Positions 25,160 to 38,045 of a stretch of 64,000 bases of DNA are shown here, piece by piece. The stretch is taken from contig OY540812.1 in NCBI GenBank assembly GCA_961205875.1, forward strand, positions 20,212,001 through 20,276,000, written 5' to 3'. This DNA comes from Sialis fuliginosa (Eukaryota > Arthropoda > Insecta > Megaloptera > Sialidae). Every line of letters starts with the position of its first letter. The first letter of the stretch is position 1. A model generated the notes under the pieces. It had not been told where the DNA came from. It ran no database searches and was given only the letters and a program-made list of their open reading frames with translations. Made by a program: the position numbers and the translations under genes.

Positions 25160-28100
25160 GGAGAAGGTCTTGGAATAACGCCTTGGCAAATCATACAGGG
25201 TTAAAACGTCGCAGTGTCAAACCATGTAAATGAATGAACAACCCAGCGCTGACTACAATACCAGATTCACTCATTTACACGATTACGACGCATCAACGCT
25301 GTGTTATTTACAAAAGCTCAAAGGTAGATATGAATATTAAAATATCGTGGTCTAATTTACCTTTAAAATCCCTAAAAAAATTTCGAACAACCCAATGTAG
25401 GTGCATTTATACCGTAATATAAACTGTAATAAGCACATATATTATAAAAGATACAGAATTGCTATAGTAGCAATAGAACCAATTATGATATTTATAATTA
25501 ATTCGTTTTGTATATTCATAACAATGGCCATGGAAGCCGTAGGATCTATTTAATTATACATTCATATTGCGATACTAGGTAATTTTATAAAATAATCATT
25601 CAAAACATGCTGTAATTATTGAGTAGATAATGAAACTAGTCATTTTTATTTACAAGCTTTTATTTATTACAAGCTTTTAATTAACTCAACTTCAAAATTT
25701 GCAACCGATTTTTAACTAACTTCCCGTCGTCCGATTTCCTTCAAATTTTGGAATCTGGTGTATTCTCCGTGACAATGCACTTTTTTATCATTTTCAAAGA
25801 TATTTTATGTAATATAAGGTCTTTTTTGGTATATCTAATAAATCAAATAACATGGCTGCTCGATCCTTATATATCGATACAATTATGAATTTATAGTAGG
25901 AATGTAATTTTTTCTTTATTGACCTTTTAGACATTTTTTCTATTTCTTAATATTACACGTTAAATGAACGCCACAAGCTTTTTAGTCATATGAATTCTGG
26001 AATACTTTGTGGTAGCTGGAAAATACTGTGATAGTTTGAAAATTTACTTTGTACTTTTTAATGTAAATGTATATTATACTATTATACTATATATTATATA
26101 TAAAAGCTTGTTTTTAAAAAAAGTTTATTTTCATATTTTTATTATTGATCATTTAATTTTCTTTGATACATACTTGATACATTTTCCTCAAAGGTTAAGC
26201 AATCTGCGAATATGTATGTATGTATATATTTATCGACTCGATTACACAAAACCGACAAAAATACCCTAAATATAATAAAACACATACATCATAAATCTAG
26301 TATCGTTCCTTGAATAAATCCTCCAGTAACTTTTTACAAACACGGGAATGATAAAACTTTTTAAGCTGTAACCCGGGACCCGCGTAAATTCAACAAGAGA
26401 GCATACAAGCTAGAGAGGATGTATTGAGAAAAATGTGATTTATCCTGCCGATGAATTCGTCTTTTGTGATCAAAATCGCAAAGCGACTTGATTCAATACA
26501 CTCGTAAATAATGTCACCTTCGATATTCCATTGTACATTATAATCTAATCCTGATATCCTGATGTATACCTAAATGTATAATTTTAATTATTTAATTATA
26601 TTATAAAATAATTATAATAATTTAAAAACAGACAAAAAACTTGATTTTGAGAAAACCGAATTTAAAATTTTCTCTTCTATTAAAAAATATTCAATAGATG
26701 CAGTGCCCTGCAGTGGAAATATATTTATATTCACATTAAATACCTGACAACATGAAAATCGTTATTTCAGACTTATTGTTAGCAAAAACCTAGAAATATA
26801 GATTTCAGTATTAAGGTGAAATATACAACTTCGTTAGACCAATCGGTAGAACGGAAAAACTCTTATAGGATAGTGTACCTACATAAGTCAAAATCGGTTT
26901 AATGTTTTTTTCTTGTAAGCAGACGAAATATTGTTGCAAATTTAACAAATACTTGAATTTTTCATTTGCTCCAAAATAAATAAATTTTGTAAAATATCCT
27001 TAAAGCACAGCGTAAAATTTATTCGGGTATATATATGTATATGTTTGTTCATACAAGAAATATGTATAGTGATGATTGTTCTTTGTGTGTATTATTTTTG
27101 TAAATAATAATAATTAAACGAAAATTAAATTTTAATTACCATGAAATGGGTAAGTTACTACCATCCATAATTATTCGTAGTATAATATAATATTTAAAAT
27201 CTACTTCGAATAAATAATTTAGATCGCAGGTAATTTTTTTCTTTTTTCAGAAGTTATTATTCAATAAATAATTTTAAAATGGACGAACATATCGCTGCCT
27301 GCATGCATTAAAATGACAGGCCATTTGAAATACGTTCAAAATACGTATCAAAGAGAAAACAATGTCTCTGATGTGATGAACAAGTTGCGGTTAAAATTCG
27401 ATTATCCGTAATAGAAATGAACAACTAAGTTTTTTGAACAAAAAATCATCACAATCGATCTATTGAAGATTGATTGAACTTTGAACCTAGAAACTAAATA
27501 CTTAATTTCACGGTACCTACTATAATAAATATTACATTCTCGTCATTGTTAAGTAAATATAAATAACACTATTTAAAAGAAAATTATCTTTTATGATATT
27601 TATATAACATTGTTTATTTCTTCTTCTCTTTATGATCTTTGATCACGTCAAAATATTTATTTGGTAACGTATACAAATAATACTTTAGATAATGAGAATT
27701 ACCCTACTATACCCTAATAAATTTACATAATTATTTCTGTGTGCCGTTATAATTACTAATACATCAAACAACATAAAATTTAAACATAGTTAAGTCGTAG
27801 AGCACCAAGTCAAACAGAACTTCCAATTCCCAGCCGAATTGACTTCCAAACAAAACAAACATAATTTAAAATTAACCCTAGATTCCTACTAGCTTCGTAC
27901 GAAACAATTTTTCAGCTGTCTTCACTAATCCCAACATAAAGCAACCACTGTGAAAGGTCAAATGAAAAAAAGTTTAACACCACGTACAAAATAAATACGA
28001 GAGAAAAACCTGTATATAATAAAAATAAGTCGGCAGACATTGAGCTCATTTAATCCTGGCAACAATATCCTTTTTCATGATGTTTTTGAGATTTGTAACT

Positions 28101-28350
28101 GTCCTGTATGGAAGATCCTTCCAACAATTAATTCAATTATGTCTTTGTTTATTTAGATTCCCGTCTTGTTTCTTTATTTGCTATGTGATGGCAATAATGA
28201 GAAAACTGAAAGCTTCTACAGAATTTTCCCAAACTTTCGGTCCATTCTATTGTTGTTACTATGAACACTTATTGAAGGCTTGGAATTGTAAAATTTATAA
28301 ACTGAAAAATATTTTGTGTCCCCAAACAGAAAATGTGTATGTGTATGTAT
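25160..28350. other. A+T-rich DNA, no supported gene
   Basis: Open frames at 25234, 26009 and 28077 have no family features and A+T-driven composition. The stretch 25690-25790 (CCGTCGTCCGATTTCC context) resembles the phrase found in several dispersed insect repeats but has no defined ends. A short G+C-richer patch at 26365-26480 holds a 24-codon frame that I regard as chance. Confidence 0.45.
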
Positions 28351-28985
28351 CAAAGACTTGAACCGGAATTTATTTATGGTTCGGGTTCGGTTCGGGTTTG
28401 GGTTCAGCATGGTGCAAACTATTAAACTATTTGACTTCAAGAACCGTTATATTTGCAAGGTTCAGGTTCGGGTTCAAGTTTGTAATTGAAAGAAAATTAT
28501 TTTGTTCGAAAAAAAATATTATAATTAACAAATAAAGCATTTTCTGAAGAAAAAAAAACATTAATAGTCATTAAAATAATGCTAGAAAAAAGGGCAAAAT
28601 ATAAAACTAAATTTTAAAGATTAAAATCTACTTGTCAGATTATTTTTTGTAAATTCAAATATAATTCAGTTATAGAATTAAAAAATAAAGTAAAAATATT
28701 TAAATTTTAGTAGTGGACTTGATAAGTCACAACATACCAAAAAAACAGATTTCTAGTAACTACATTTTATAATCTCTTTTAAAAATCACTGGAGAAAATT
28801 ATTGGAATATTAAAAATAATTTATTGAACCTTTTAAAAATATATGGTTACCGGCTATCCATAAAAAAGTTTGCATTCAGATTCAGATTCGTCGTCTTTGA
28901 AATATAGCGGTTCGGTTCGAGTTGAGGTTAATGATAAATATGAGGATTTTCGGGTTTCGGGTTTGGTTTCAGGTTCAGATCCCTG
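28351..28985. mobile_element. Possible hAT element with GGTTCG-rich ends
   Basis: The left end reads CAAAGACTTGAACCGG and the right end is the reverse complement of CAGGGATCTGAACCTG (10 of 14 bases agree). Both subterminal regions carry repeated GGTTCGGGTTC words, near 28380-28480 and 28905-28985. The possible flanks GTATGTAT and GTGTGTGT differ at two of eight bases. No coding capacity is evident; the antisense frame at 28216-28440 is not a gene. Confidence 0.4.
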
Positions 28986-30179
28986 GTGTGTGTAACACTT
29001 CGTCCAAAATATTTCGAGCTATATTTGAATTCACTGTATAATTTACTATTTCTAATTGAAATTAGAAATAAATGAAAGTAAAAAAACGTGGCTGGGTACG
29101 TTTATATATATCTCATTTTTCAGTTAGTAAGATACGCTTTTTTACAACAAAGGTAAAGAAAGGATAAGTAACCATAAAAATAAAATATAAATACATAGAA
29201 GGATACCTACTAAAAAGCAGAGCAAACAAAGGGATATAGAAACCCAAATCTATATCTATTCGTCCTACTATTCAAATATTAGTCTTTAATGTTTATAGAA
29301 AAAAGAATATAGAACTGTTGATATAATCCAATCATAACTGTAGACAAAGCGACGTAATTGTCCCTATTTTCTTTACCCTAGAAGGAATTTTTTTTACACC
29401 GAACAGCGTTCCAACAATATTACATTTCTATATAGCATGGGCGACCAAATAAAGAGTGATCTCAAAGATAGTGGGGTTTTCGCCTGTTTGGAGCATTACA
29501 AGTTTTGAATAATTGATGAGACGTTAATCACACACACATTTTAAGTTGAGGATATAAAAGGTTTCAGAGATGATAGATAATTAATGAAACATTGTATTTC
29601 AAGGACACTTGAAAGTAGCGTAACCAGGATTTTTTAAGAGGACCAGAATAATTATTTTACCGATTAATTCCAAATAGCCATTTTTAACCGGGGAAAAAAA
29701 TACTACTAATCGGTTTCATAAAATTTCTAGTTTTTGACAGCGATATTAGTATTCGTCATTTTGAATATTGGTCATTTTTTTTAAATAGAGATACGAGAAA
29801 CTTTTATGTAGGTACACAATTTTTTAATTCATCGAAATTTTAAACTAAAAATTTTGGTGTGATTAATATTAATGTCACATTTTAAGGTATCATTTAGACT
29901 TTTTAAACCACAATTGAATTTAATACTTGAGGGGCTCTAAAACTAAATTTTTTTATAAGTGTTTCGTTGCACATTATTTAAAAACGACTAATAAAAATAT
30001 AATTTACTGATTTTAAAATTCATATTTCTCAATTAAAATTAATGGCAATCAACCCAAATTAATCCTGATCCATTTTATTTTTATGTATACCTCAATTAAT
30101 AGTTGGCTCAAGAGTCATTATTGCATTTTACACCAATAAACTCATTTAATTTATAAAATTCGTAATTCAACTATATACA
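28986..30179. other. A+T-rich non-coding DNA
   Basis: I see no gene or bounded repeat. CATGGGCGACC near 29437 looks like a lone hAT-type terminus without a partner. Confidence 0.4.
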
Positions 30180-30335
30180 AAAAGCATTGCAATCATCCAC
30201 AATCCCCACATCTAATCACTTAAGAAAGTTAATTTGAGTTCACAAAGCTGAACTGTCGCAGACGGGAATCGAATGCACCAACTTCAGGACGATGGCAGCC
30301 CCTAATCACCGATTTAACTAATAGCTATAACCGCA
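30180..30335 (-). repeat. tRNA-derived SINE remnant (or dead tRNA gene)
   Basis: The minus strand reads TTAGTTAAATCGGTGATTAG, close to a tRNA A-box region (TRGCNNAGYNGG with changes). About 35 bases on comes GCATTCGATTCC, close to the B box GGTTCGANTCC. CCTGAAG between them is common in tRNA-derived SINE heads. The cloverleaf is not intact and acceptor ends do not pair, so it is not a functional tRNA. The tail continues to about 30180 as a G/T-rich body. Class and length are inferred. Confidence 0.42.
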
Positions 30336-33300
30336 CATTGACAATTACTAACTTTCGTAGCATTTTCATAGACATGTTTTTGGATTCTGAATATTTTTGT
30401 ACACAATATTATTTGTTGTTTTTATCGTGCTTCAAATTATTTGTCGGTTCGTTTAATTTTTTAATGTAAATCATCGGTTTTGCCTTCAAGATCTTAATAG
30501 TCCAAACTCGTTGAGTTAAACGCGCTGCTGACGCGCCTGGTTGCAAGATTTTGAAGGCTGATTATGATAAAAGGGGTTTTTACTTAGTATACTGCTTACA
30601 AATAAATTTTCAGATTTTATAAAGTAGTTGCAACATTTTTACAAAAATAAAGCCGCCCCTGCGCCAAACGCTAACGAAACTAGCTGACTGACGGCAGGCT
30701 GTATCTCTACACCACAAATGTGACGTAATATAAAAAAATCAGCCTTTATAAAGTAGTTGCAATTTTTGGCGCTCATCTCCCCGACTATAACATTTGTAAT
30801 TTTTTTAGCAGATATTTTTTAAATCCTTTAATATTAGCACTTTCATCTTATGACATTAGTGGTGGTGCCAAGTCTGTTAGATCCACGTATATTTATTTTA
30901 TATTATATAAATTTTCGGGGCTATTGAAAACAGTCATTATTATTTTTAAATTCTACAAAAATAAATAAAACAAAAAATAATATTTTAAACATGAAAAAAA
31001 CTTTTATATTACTATGATTGATAAAATATTTTAATAGATTTTATAAGTTTTCGAAAAAAATTAATACAAGCATTCAACTGTGGTGCTATGGTGATAGGCT
31101 TTCAGCAATACTTAATACTAAATACTAATACTAATACAATACTAATACTAAATACTAAAGTTACAGAAAACAATGCAAATATTCATAAAAATAAACAGCT
31201 ACTCAAAGGAATAGGTTTCTTGCACTTCCTCCACTCTAAATTATTTAAAAAATTGATTGAACCATGAATATGATATTACTATTAAAATTACCAAAAATAC
31301 ACTGTTTTATGTTAAAAGTGAGTTACTCATTTACAACTCTTTATCGATTTGCAAATTTTACTACTAGAATACTTGGCTTGTGAAAACCAAAAAAATCGTT
31401 CAATATTTTATATTTTTCCAACGATTGAGAATAATTTTTCTATAACCTAATTTAACTTCATGTTTATAAAACTATATTTTCTCAATTAATCAATGTGTGG
31501 ACTTAATCATTGTGGCATCTGAATAACTTAATTGTGTCTGTATAGAAAGAAAAGCATGTAAAATAGCTTTTTAATTTAATTTAATAAAATGTTATTAATT
31601 AGAACTAAGCTTTAGTTTACATTATTTTTTTAAATTATATAACTCAGCAGTGCACAAATAAAAAAGCAAAATGATGCCTTGAAGGAATTAGTGAATTAAT
31701 AATAAGATTTTGAGAATCTCATTCATTTGTGTAATTTTAAAATGGTTTTTACTTCAGTAAGTTTTACTACTCTTAAATTTTTTTGAAGATAAGAATTTAT
31801 CCATTTATACAAGAACGTAAAATACAACAATATTTTTATGTTGTGATATGCTTCAGAAACTATTGATTTACGAATGATATAAAAAAGACATTTATTTTTT
31901 TATTACCAAGTTTACTTTGCATTTTTAGAAAATCATACTAGCGTATAAGAGTTTCTATGAGAAAAAAGCAAAGGAAATAATAACGTAAATGTTTATAGAT
32001 ATTGCAGACTCGTGTACAGAAGATTTTATATCGCGCAGTAAAAATCAAGTATATGCTGATATGAAACACAGATATTAGTTTATATTCAAAAAAAATCATA
32101 ATGTCATTATTTACAAAGAAGTTTTGTTGAATATAATTTTTTTAAATAGGTCAACAATACATCAGAAATGTTAGAACTGAAACCGTAATATATTTATAAA
32201 TCGGAAATTTTTAAGTTACGGTATTTCATCATAATTATTCATTTTTTTAATGAGTTACACATTATTTAAAAAATATGTATTTAATTAATTCAATTATATT
32301 GACAGTAATATAAAAATAAAATTAACTCGCATCGCTTTAGTAAATTAGCTCATTTAGTTTTCGAATATGGCGTTTTAATTTATTTTACAATGTGCTGGCT
32401 GTAACGACTTAACAATGAGTCGAAATGATTTGAAACTATAAAAAGTAAAACTAGATTATACAAATATACTCACTTTTTAAATTTTATTTTGCTATGTTAA
32501 TTTAAACTAAATATAAATGAACTCATAAGTTGTTTTTAAATTTATTAAACTAATGTTTTGAGCACATCATACAATAATAAAAAATATGGTGGAGGTGCAA
32601 TGTAAAAATGTATATGTCAAAACTAATACGCACAAATGGGATAATTTGCAAAAAATCCGGCTTAAATGCAAATTATACAGACGTCTCGGATAATACACGA
32701 ACGCATTCAAGTTTCGCACATTTGCCTTCACTAACCTAACCTTAACCTAACAGAAACTAACCATTGTATATTATTAGAGTCCGTTTTTAACCTAACCTAA
32801 CAGACACTGTTATGTTTTTCATACCACATTATCTGGTTGCCTTGGTTATTTTGTATATTTGCGTCTAAAATGCATAATACTGCATTTCGTCTATTATCCG
32901 TATAGACATTATATTTTACAATAAACATTTCTAATGCATTTCAAACTCAAGATATTAAAAGACAATAATGGGCTCGAATGATTTGCATCATGTAGGACAC
33001 TTTGCTAATTTCAATATTTTATTTATTTGTAAAAAAAAAAGATCCCCGACCCGAAAGTTAAACAAATTCAAATACTTTGGGAATATATAGAGGAGGGTGA
33101 ACTAAAAAATATTTTTTACTGCAGTAATGTATCTTATTGTCCGATATGACTAAAACCTGTTTGTATTATATTCAATGTACTTTTCCATAAATATTGTGCA
33201 TACATTTATTTTCACATCCTATAATCTATTTGAAAGTTCATACAACTTACACCATCGTGAATCGTGATCCAAAGCTCATACAAGCTCCGTTGTCTAATGT

Positions 33301-33576
33301 ACATATACTACAGACGCTTAACTCGATCAATTTCAAATTTAATCACAACAACACAATATGATCACAGTCAATGAATGGCATTTAATTAAATTTGGTGTGA
33401 ATATTGGCAATGTATGTACAATGTACATACATAGTGGTGCATATCACTGATAACGTAAGATCTAGTTACAATTAAGCAGTGGCGGACTAAATCATTTACA
33501 TATTTAAATGGATCCAATTAATTGATTTCAAAGAAAATGTTTAGAAAATATCCACGGAACTTTCTTTAATGTAATA
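30336..33576. other. A+T-rich DNA with small repeats
   Basis: No gene is supported. Direct repeats of about 25 bases sharing TTTATAAAGTAGTTGCAA lie at 30615-30633 and 30734-30752. A tandem (AATACTAAT)-like tract is at 31106-31160. A near-perfect palindrome ATGTATGTACAATGTACAT lies at about 33413. A CCTAA-rich tract is listed separately. Confidence 0.5.
32731..32802 (+). repeat. CCTAA-rich (telomere-like) tract
   Basis: CTAACCTAACCTTAACCTAAC and, 40 bases on, AACCTAACCTAACAG are short arrays of CCTAA, the complement of the insect telomere unit TTAGG. Both are followed by CAGA-A/C-ACT, so the second may be a copy of the first. They are too short to be a telomere. Confidence 0.6.
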
Positions 33577-33584
33577 CTGACAAG

Positions 33585-34331
33585 CAGGGCCGGATTAACA
33601 ACGTAGCAGGAGTAGCAAATGCTACGGGCCTCGCGTCTCTGGGGGCCCCGCGACTTTCGCGGAAAAATATCTCTTATTGGACTTACCACTTACCGTCCAA
33701 TGGTTGATACGGGGTGTCCAAATCTACAATAATTAATAATTTAAATTTAGGGTTTCCGATCTCGATTCGATTTAATCGAAAAATCGATTTTTGAAGCTCC
33801 GATCTTTGATTTTTTTAATCGATTTTTCTAAATTTGCTCAAATCAAGAAAATTTTGTTTGTAAAAGTGGTGTTTTATTATACACACCTCAAAAAAATTAA
33901 AGGATAATTAAAAAAAAAGCAAAACAAAAAATTCAAATTTTCAAACAGTTATATTTCCGCAAAAATTAATTTAATTTACGTGTTCCAAAGCACATTTAAA
34001 AGTTTGTGCTTTCTAATTTTTGAATAAAAATTTCAACAAATTTTATCATCCCTTTCTGTTCTTTGCCAAGGGTTAAAAGGGTTCAAAAAAATACCCCCTT
34101 AATTTTTTATTAACTTATCAATTTTTTTAAGGATTGTATATTCTAAATCAAGTCAGTCAGCGGTGTGACGCCCGCTTAATGTGCAAAAAAAATCCTATTG
34201 ACTTTTTTCGGGGGGAGTGGGTGGAGAAATCGATTTACTCCCCGAGTTCCCCCCCCCCCCCCCCGACGCCACTACCAAGGGCCTCTTTATAACATTTGCT
34301 ACGGGCCCCGCGCTTGCTTAATCCGGCCCTG
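33585..34331. mobile_element. Non-autonomous hAT element, 747 bases
   Basis: Perfect inverted ends CAGGGCCGGATTAA and TTAATCCGGCCCTG, with perfect 8-base flanks CTGACAAG (33577-33584 and 34332-34339). Both ends hold GCTACGGGCC-type G+C-rich words. A C-homopolymer lies at 34249-34264. The transposase is absent. The right flank coincides with the tip of the foldback element 34335-34937, so this copy landed on that tip. Confidence 0.92.
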
Positions 34332-34334
34332 CTG

Positions 34335-34937
34335 ACAAGTAACACTACCCAACTGTAACTCACCGATTTGATTAAAACTTAATATACTTATTAAACATCG
34401 AAAAATATTAAATACGTGTTTTTTTGTTTCGGCTAAATACGCTTTTTAGGGGTGGAAATCACCTGGAGGTGGAAACAGTTATGGCTAATTATTTCTGAAA
34501 CGATACATTTTCTGAAAAAAGTGCTTAGGACCAAAGTTGTAGAGTTCAAAGTGATGCACTTGATGGCGACCTTGAGGTCGATTTTCAAGGTGAATTAAAT
34601 TTGTAAATAATTAGCCGTTGCCGGATTTTGACCACATCCTGTAAAGGGAGCATGAAATGATTTTCAAATGACCTTGAAAATCGACCTCAAGGTCGCCATC
34701 AAGTGCATCACGTTGAACTCTACAACTTTGGTTCTAAACACTTTTTTCAGAAAATGTATCGTTTCAGAAATAATTAGCCATAACTGTTTCCACCTCCAGT
34801 GGTTGAAGGGTGATTTCTACCCCTAAAAAGCGTATTTAGCCGAAACAAAAAAATACGTATTTAATATTTTTCGGTGTTTAATAAGTATGTTAAGTTTCAT
34901 TCAAATCGGTGAGTTACAGTTGAGTAGTGTTACTTGT
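34335..34937. mobile_element. Foldback element, 0.6 kb
   Basis: The arms of about 260 bases (34335-34595 and 34665-34937) are highly similar inverted copies, beginning ACAAGTAACACTACCCAACT and ending with its complement with one change. They include GACCTTGAGGTCGATTTTCA in mirror order around a 70-base centre. No coding capacity. High arm identity suggests it is younger than the foldback at 20692, or has been gene-converted. Confidence 0.88.
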
Positions 34938-34984
34938 GAGAGTGACAATATACATTGTACGTGTCTCTAATTTTTTTTTTAATC

Positions 34985-36160
34985 TGACATATTAATAAAA
35001 GACAGAATAAAATGAATGGAACTTAAATGAAAGATAGTAATATTTTCTACACCATGTATCAAATGATTTTTTTTTAAATTTGATAACGAATTGTCAATTT
35101 TTAAATTTTTGAAATATTTTTGATATGATACGAATAAGAAAGATATGTTTTAGAAAAAAATTGTCGAGTATATTATTATCTATAATTTATGTCTCTTTCA
35201 TTTGTTTCCATCATTTATTTTTTAGCCAGAATTTTTATAAAATAATTAATTAAAATCACCCACATTGTTCACTCTCAGTATTACGTACATATAAGAAACT
35301 GCCAGGGTACACGTGCACTGTTCGATCTCAGTAATACATATAAGAAAGTCTTATAACACTCATGGCAGATATTTCTTCTCGAAATATAATTTAAACTTTT
35401 TTTTTAAATGAATAGTAATCTATTATAGATAATAATATTACCTACAATGTTTAGCTTGATCATTTCTCTGTAATTCGCATTGTATCAAAAATGTATGGGG
35501 CATAAATCATAGAATTCTTATACTCTATATACTAATAATTTAAGTAAGTATAGTGAAGCCGTTTTTTTTCGATTTCCGAATTTTGATGGAATTTTCATTT
35601 TGACAATTTTCGCCATGATGTCTGTGTGTCTGTATGTTAGCGCTGGAACTCAAATATGACAAATCGTAGAAGGATGAAATTTTATATTTAAGATTAATTT
35701 TTGTCTGGGAGAAAAACGTCCTATTTTTGAAAACGATCTATCAACCGGATACGGATGTTTACTGATGAAGATTTTTAAATTTAAAAATTCGGTCTGATTA
35801 AATCATAAGTGTTGGAAAAAATGTATGAGACATTAATAATAACATACTCGATAATTTTTATCTGAAATTTTTTTTTCTTATTTCAAAAATAATTCAAAAA
35901 TTGACTGGAGTAAAGCCCGTTTCTGGTTTAGTGATCGTTATAAAATGTAGGTGGTTGTTTTCCCAGACGAAAATTAATCCTAAATATAAAATTTCACCTT
36001 TCTATCATAAGTAGTTAAAAAAATTCATTTTATACATGTTGTTAGAGAATATTATTTTCTTTAATTCATGTCCCATTCATTTTATTCTATCTTTTATTTT
36101 TTTTCTCAGTATTACGTATAAGAAAGTTCCGTGGCTCCCATGGCAGATATTTGTGTTTTT
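34985..36160. repeat. Complex inverted repeat family, copy 1
   Basis: Blocks are shared with 50935-51835: the words AAAATGAATG, CAAATGATTTTTTT, GTCGAGTATAT, ATTACGTATAAGAAAG and CATGGCAGATATTTCTTC recur in both. The block GTGAAGCCGTTTTTTTTCGA at 35540 appears inverted at 51800. The phrase GTCTGGGAGAAAAACG...GAAAACGATC (35695-35745) is mirrored at 35920-35975. The family is thus built of repeated and inverted modules. The frame 36036-36275 crosses a module and is not a gene. Confidence 0.6.
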
Positions 36161-36868
36161 GTGCACAGCTCTGTTACCTTGCCTATTTTATAAGAAAAGA
36201 ACTTGCCTTGTCTCTCGATTTAATGTAAACCATCCCGAAGTACTACATCGCCAAAAAGGGTACATTTTTTTATAGTTTTTAATCTTGTATGTGAAGTATT
36301 TTATAACCACCTATATATTCATATTATCACTCACTTCACAATACAAAACTGTGACGATTAGGTACAGCAATTTTGCAAAAATCTAATTACGTTCATGGTG
36401 ATTTGTATTTGTGATAAATCATAATGCACTGCAGTTACAGCGTACTGCCAACGAGGTGTTAATATAAATGGCTACAGATTTGTACATGTTCGTGTTAAAT
36501 TGCAACGTCATGAACTGTATCACTCATGTATCGAAGGTTAGCATGTTACAGTAAAAGGATATGATTTCTGATTTGTGAGCGATGGAAAATCGAGCTTAAA
36601 AATAGTTATCGTTTTGTGCTTTGTTATGTTTCAATAGTGAATGAAATTTAAACATAATTGAGCATAAAAGTAAAATTGAACGTACCTAATAGTTATTTTT
36701 TCATGTTTTGTTAGGTTAATACAATAGGTGCTCAATAATTTGTGAGAAATAGAATAATTTTTTTTGACAATTTAACAAAAGCACTCCAAATGTAAGAGTT
36801 TAAAAAATATATATGATTCATAATTGATACGCTTTCCTTTTTATTTTTATTACCTTAATTAGGCGAGT

Positions 36869-37370
36869 CAGTGCCGGCCTTAGCAAATCTGACGCCCTGG
36901 GCAAGATTTATTTTTCCAACCTCTTACCCCCTACAAAAATGTTAAAAAATTACCGAAAATGTCAATTAAAATTGATAAATTAACAAATAAGTTGAATAAT
37001 TAATATCTCAGTTTAGCACAATCCTACAGACTCAAACTTTTTTTTTAAATATAGCTTACATCATTAACTTTAAGACTATCAAATGCCCTAAAACCGTCGA
37101 GACCTCCTTCCTCTATTATGAACAAATTAAAATTGATAAATCAACAAATAAGTTGATTAGTTAGTATCTCAGCTAATACCTTATTAAAGGTTTTCTGGGT
37201 TGCTGAATAAGTATTTGTTAGTTAGCAGCTATCAAATAATTGCTTAATCGGGTTTAACTGATCGACAAAAAATTTAAAGATAAAAAAAAAATTTACTCAA
37301 AAATTACACTGATTTGAACCAAAAAAGTGACTTATGCTCCATTGTGCGCCGCCCCGCGGTCGCCCTGGTT
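36869..37370 (+). mobile_element. hAT element, copy 2 (3' truncated)
   Basis: It begins CAGTGCCGGCCTTAG and follows copy 1 (9915-10483) closely, including the CTTACATCATTAACTTTAAG and GCAGCTATCAAATAAT words, with small deletions. It stops near GGTCGCCCTGGTT without the right inverted end, so no target duplication can be seen. Confidence 0.85.
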
Positions 37371-38045
37371 ATATATATTTTTATAATCAAAAAATATACC
37401 TATTTTTGAAATTTATAAATATCCGCAAATATTTTAAACGATTACAAATCTCTCCCTCTGTGCCCCATTGCTAGTTTTGTATTGAGTTAGAGCTGTTTTG
37501 TATCATAATGTTATCGCACAACGCTTTTGTTTATTTTCATAACACGCAGAGAGGATTTGAAAGGTTTTCGTTTTGCGCAAAAAGCGTCTTCTGAGTCGAA
37601 TTCAGCCTACGGGATGTAATTGAACGTGTTGAAATATACCTGTTATAAATTGAAAGATAATAATCTTAATTTCTTCTAAACACTACCGAACATCATAATT
37701 TATTTTAAATGATGAACATTATATTGCGTTGTTTTCACGTAAAATTATTTATGAAAAGCATAGAGAAAATGAATTATATTTTATTTTTATGGTTTTAAGA
37801 ATGACTTTATTTTTTTACATTCAAGAATGGTGTTCAAAAGGTCTTATACTCGATTTTCGACAGAATTTTTCGAAAATATATAATTTATGAATCTTTTATG
37901 TTTATTGTTCCAAATAAAAAATTGCGACCTATAGGAGTATGGCCAGGGAGGTCATTAAAAAATTGTATTTCATTGCGGTAGCTGCAGTGGCGGCATTTTG
38001 TTTTTAAATAATAAATAAAATAAAATTTTGTGTATAATAATGTAT
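37371..38045. other. Non-coding DNA
   Basis: No gene is seen. A mildly G+C-richer patch at 37545-37625 has no open frame of note. Confidence 0.4.

Noticed and set aside
26365-26480. 24-codon coding-like patch (VIYPADEFVFCDQNRKAT)
   Set aside because: Short, without splice signals; chance cannot be excluded.
28077-28361. 94-codon plus frame with an antisense frame
   Set aside because: No domain, A+T-driven composition, and the 3' part enters the hAT-like repeat at 28351.
30225-30335. Functional tRNA gene on the minus strand
   Set aside because: A and B boxes are degenerate and the acceptor ends do not pair; only a derived remnant is likely.
36036-36275. 79-codon hydrophobic plus frame
   Set aside because: It crosses a module of the complex inverted family also found at 50935; hydrophobic text is expected from T-rich DNA.
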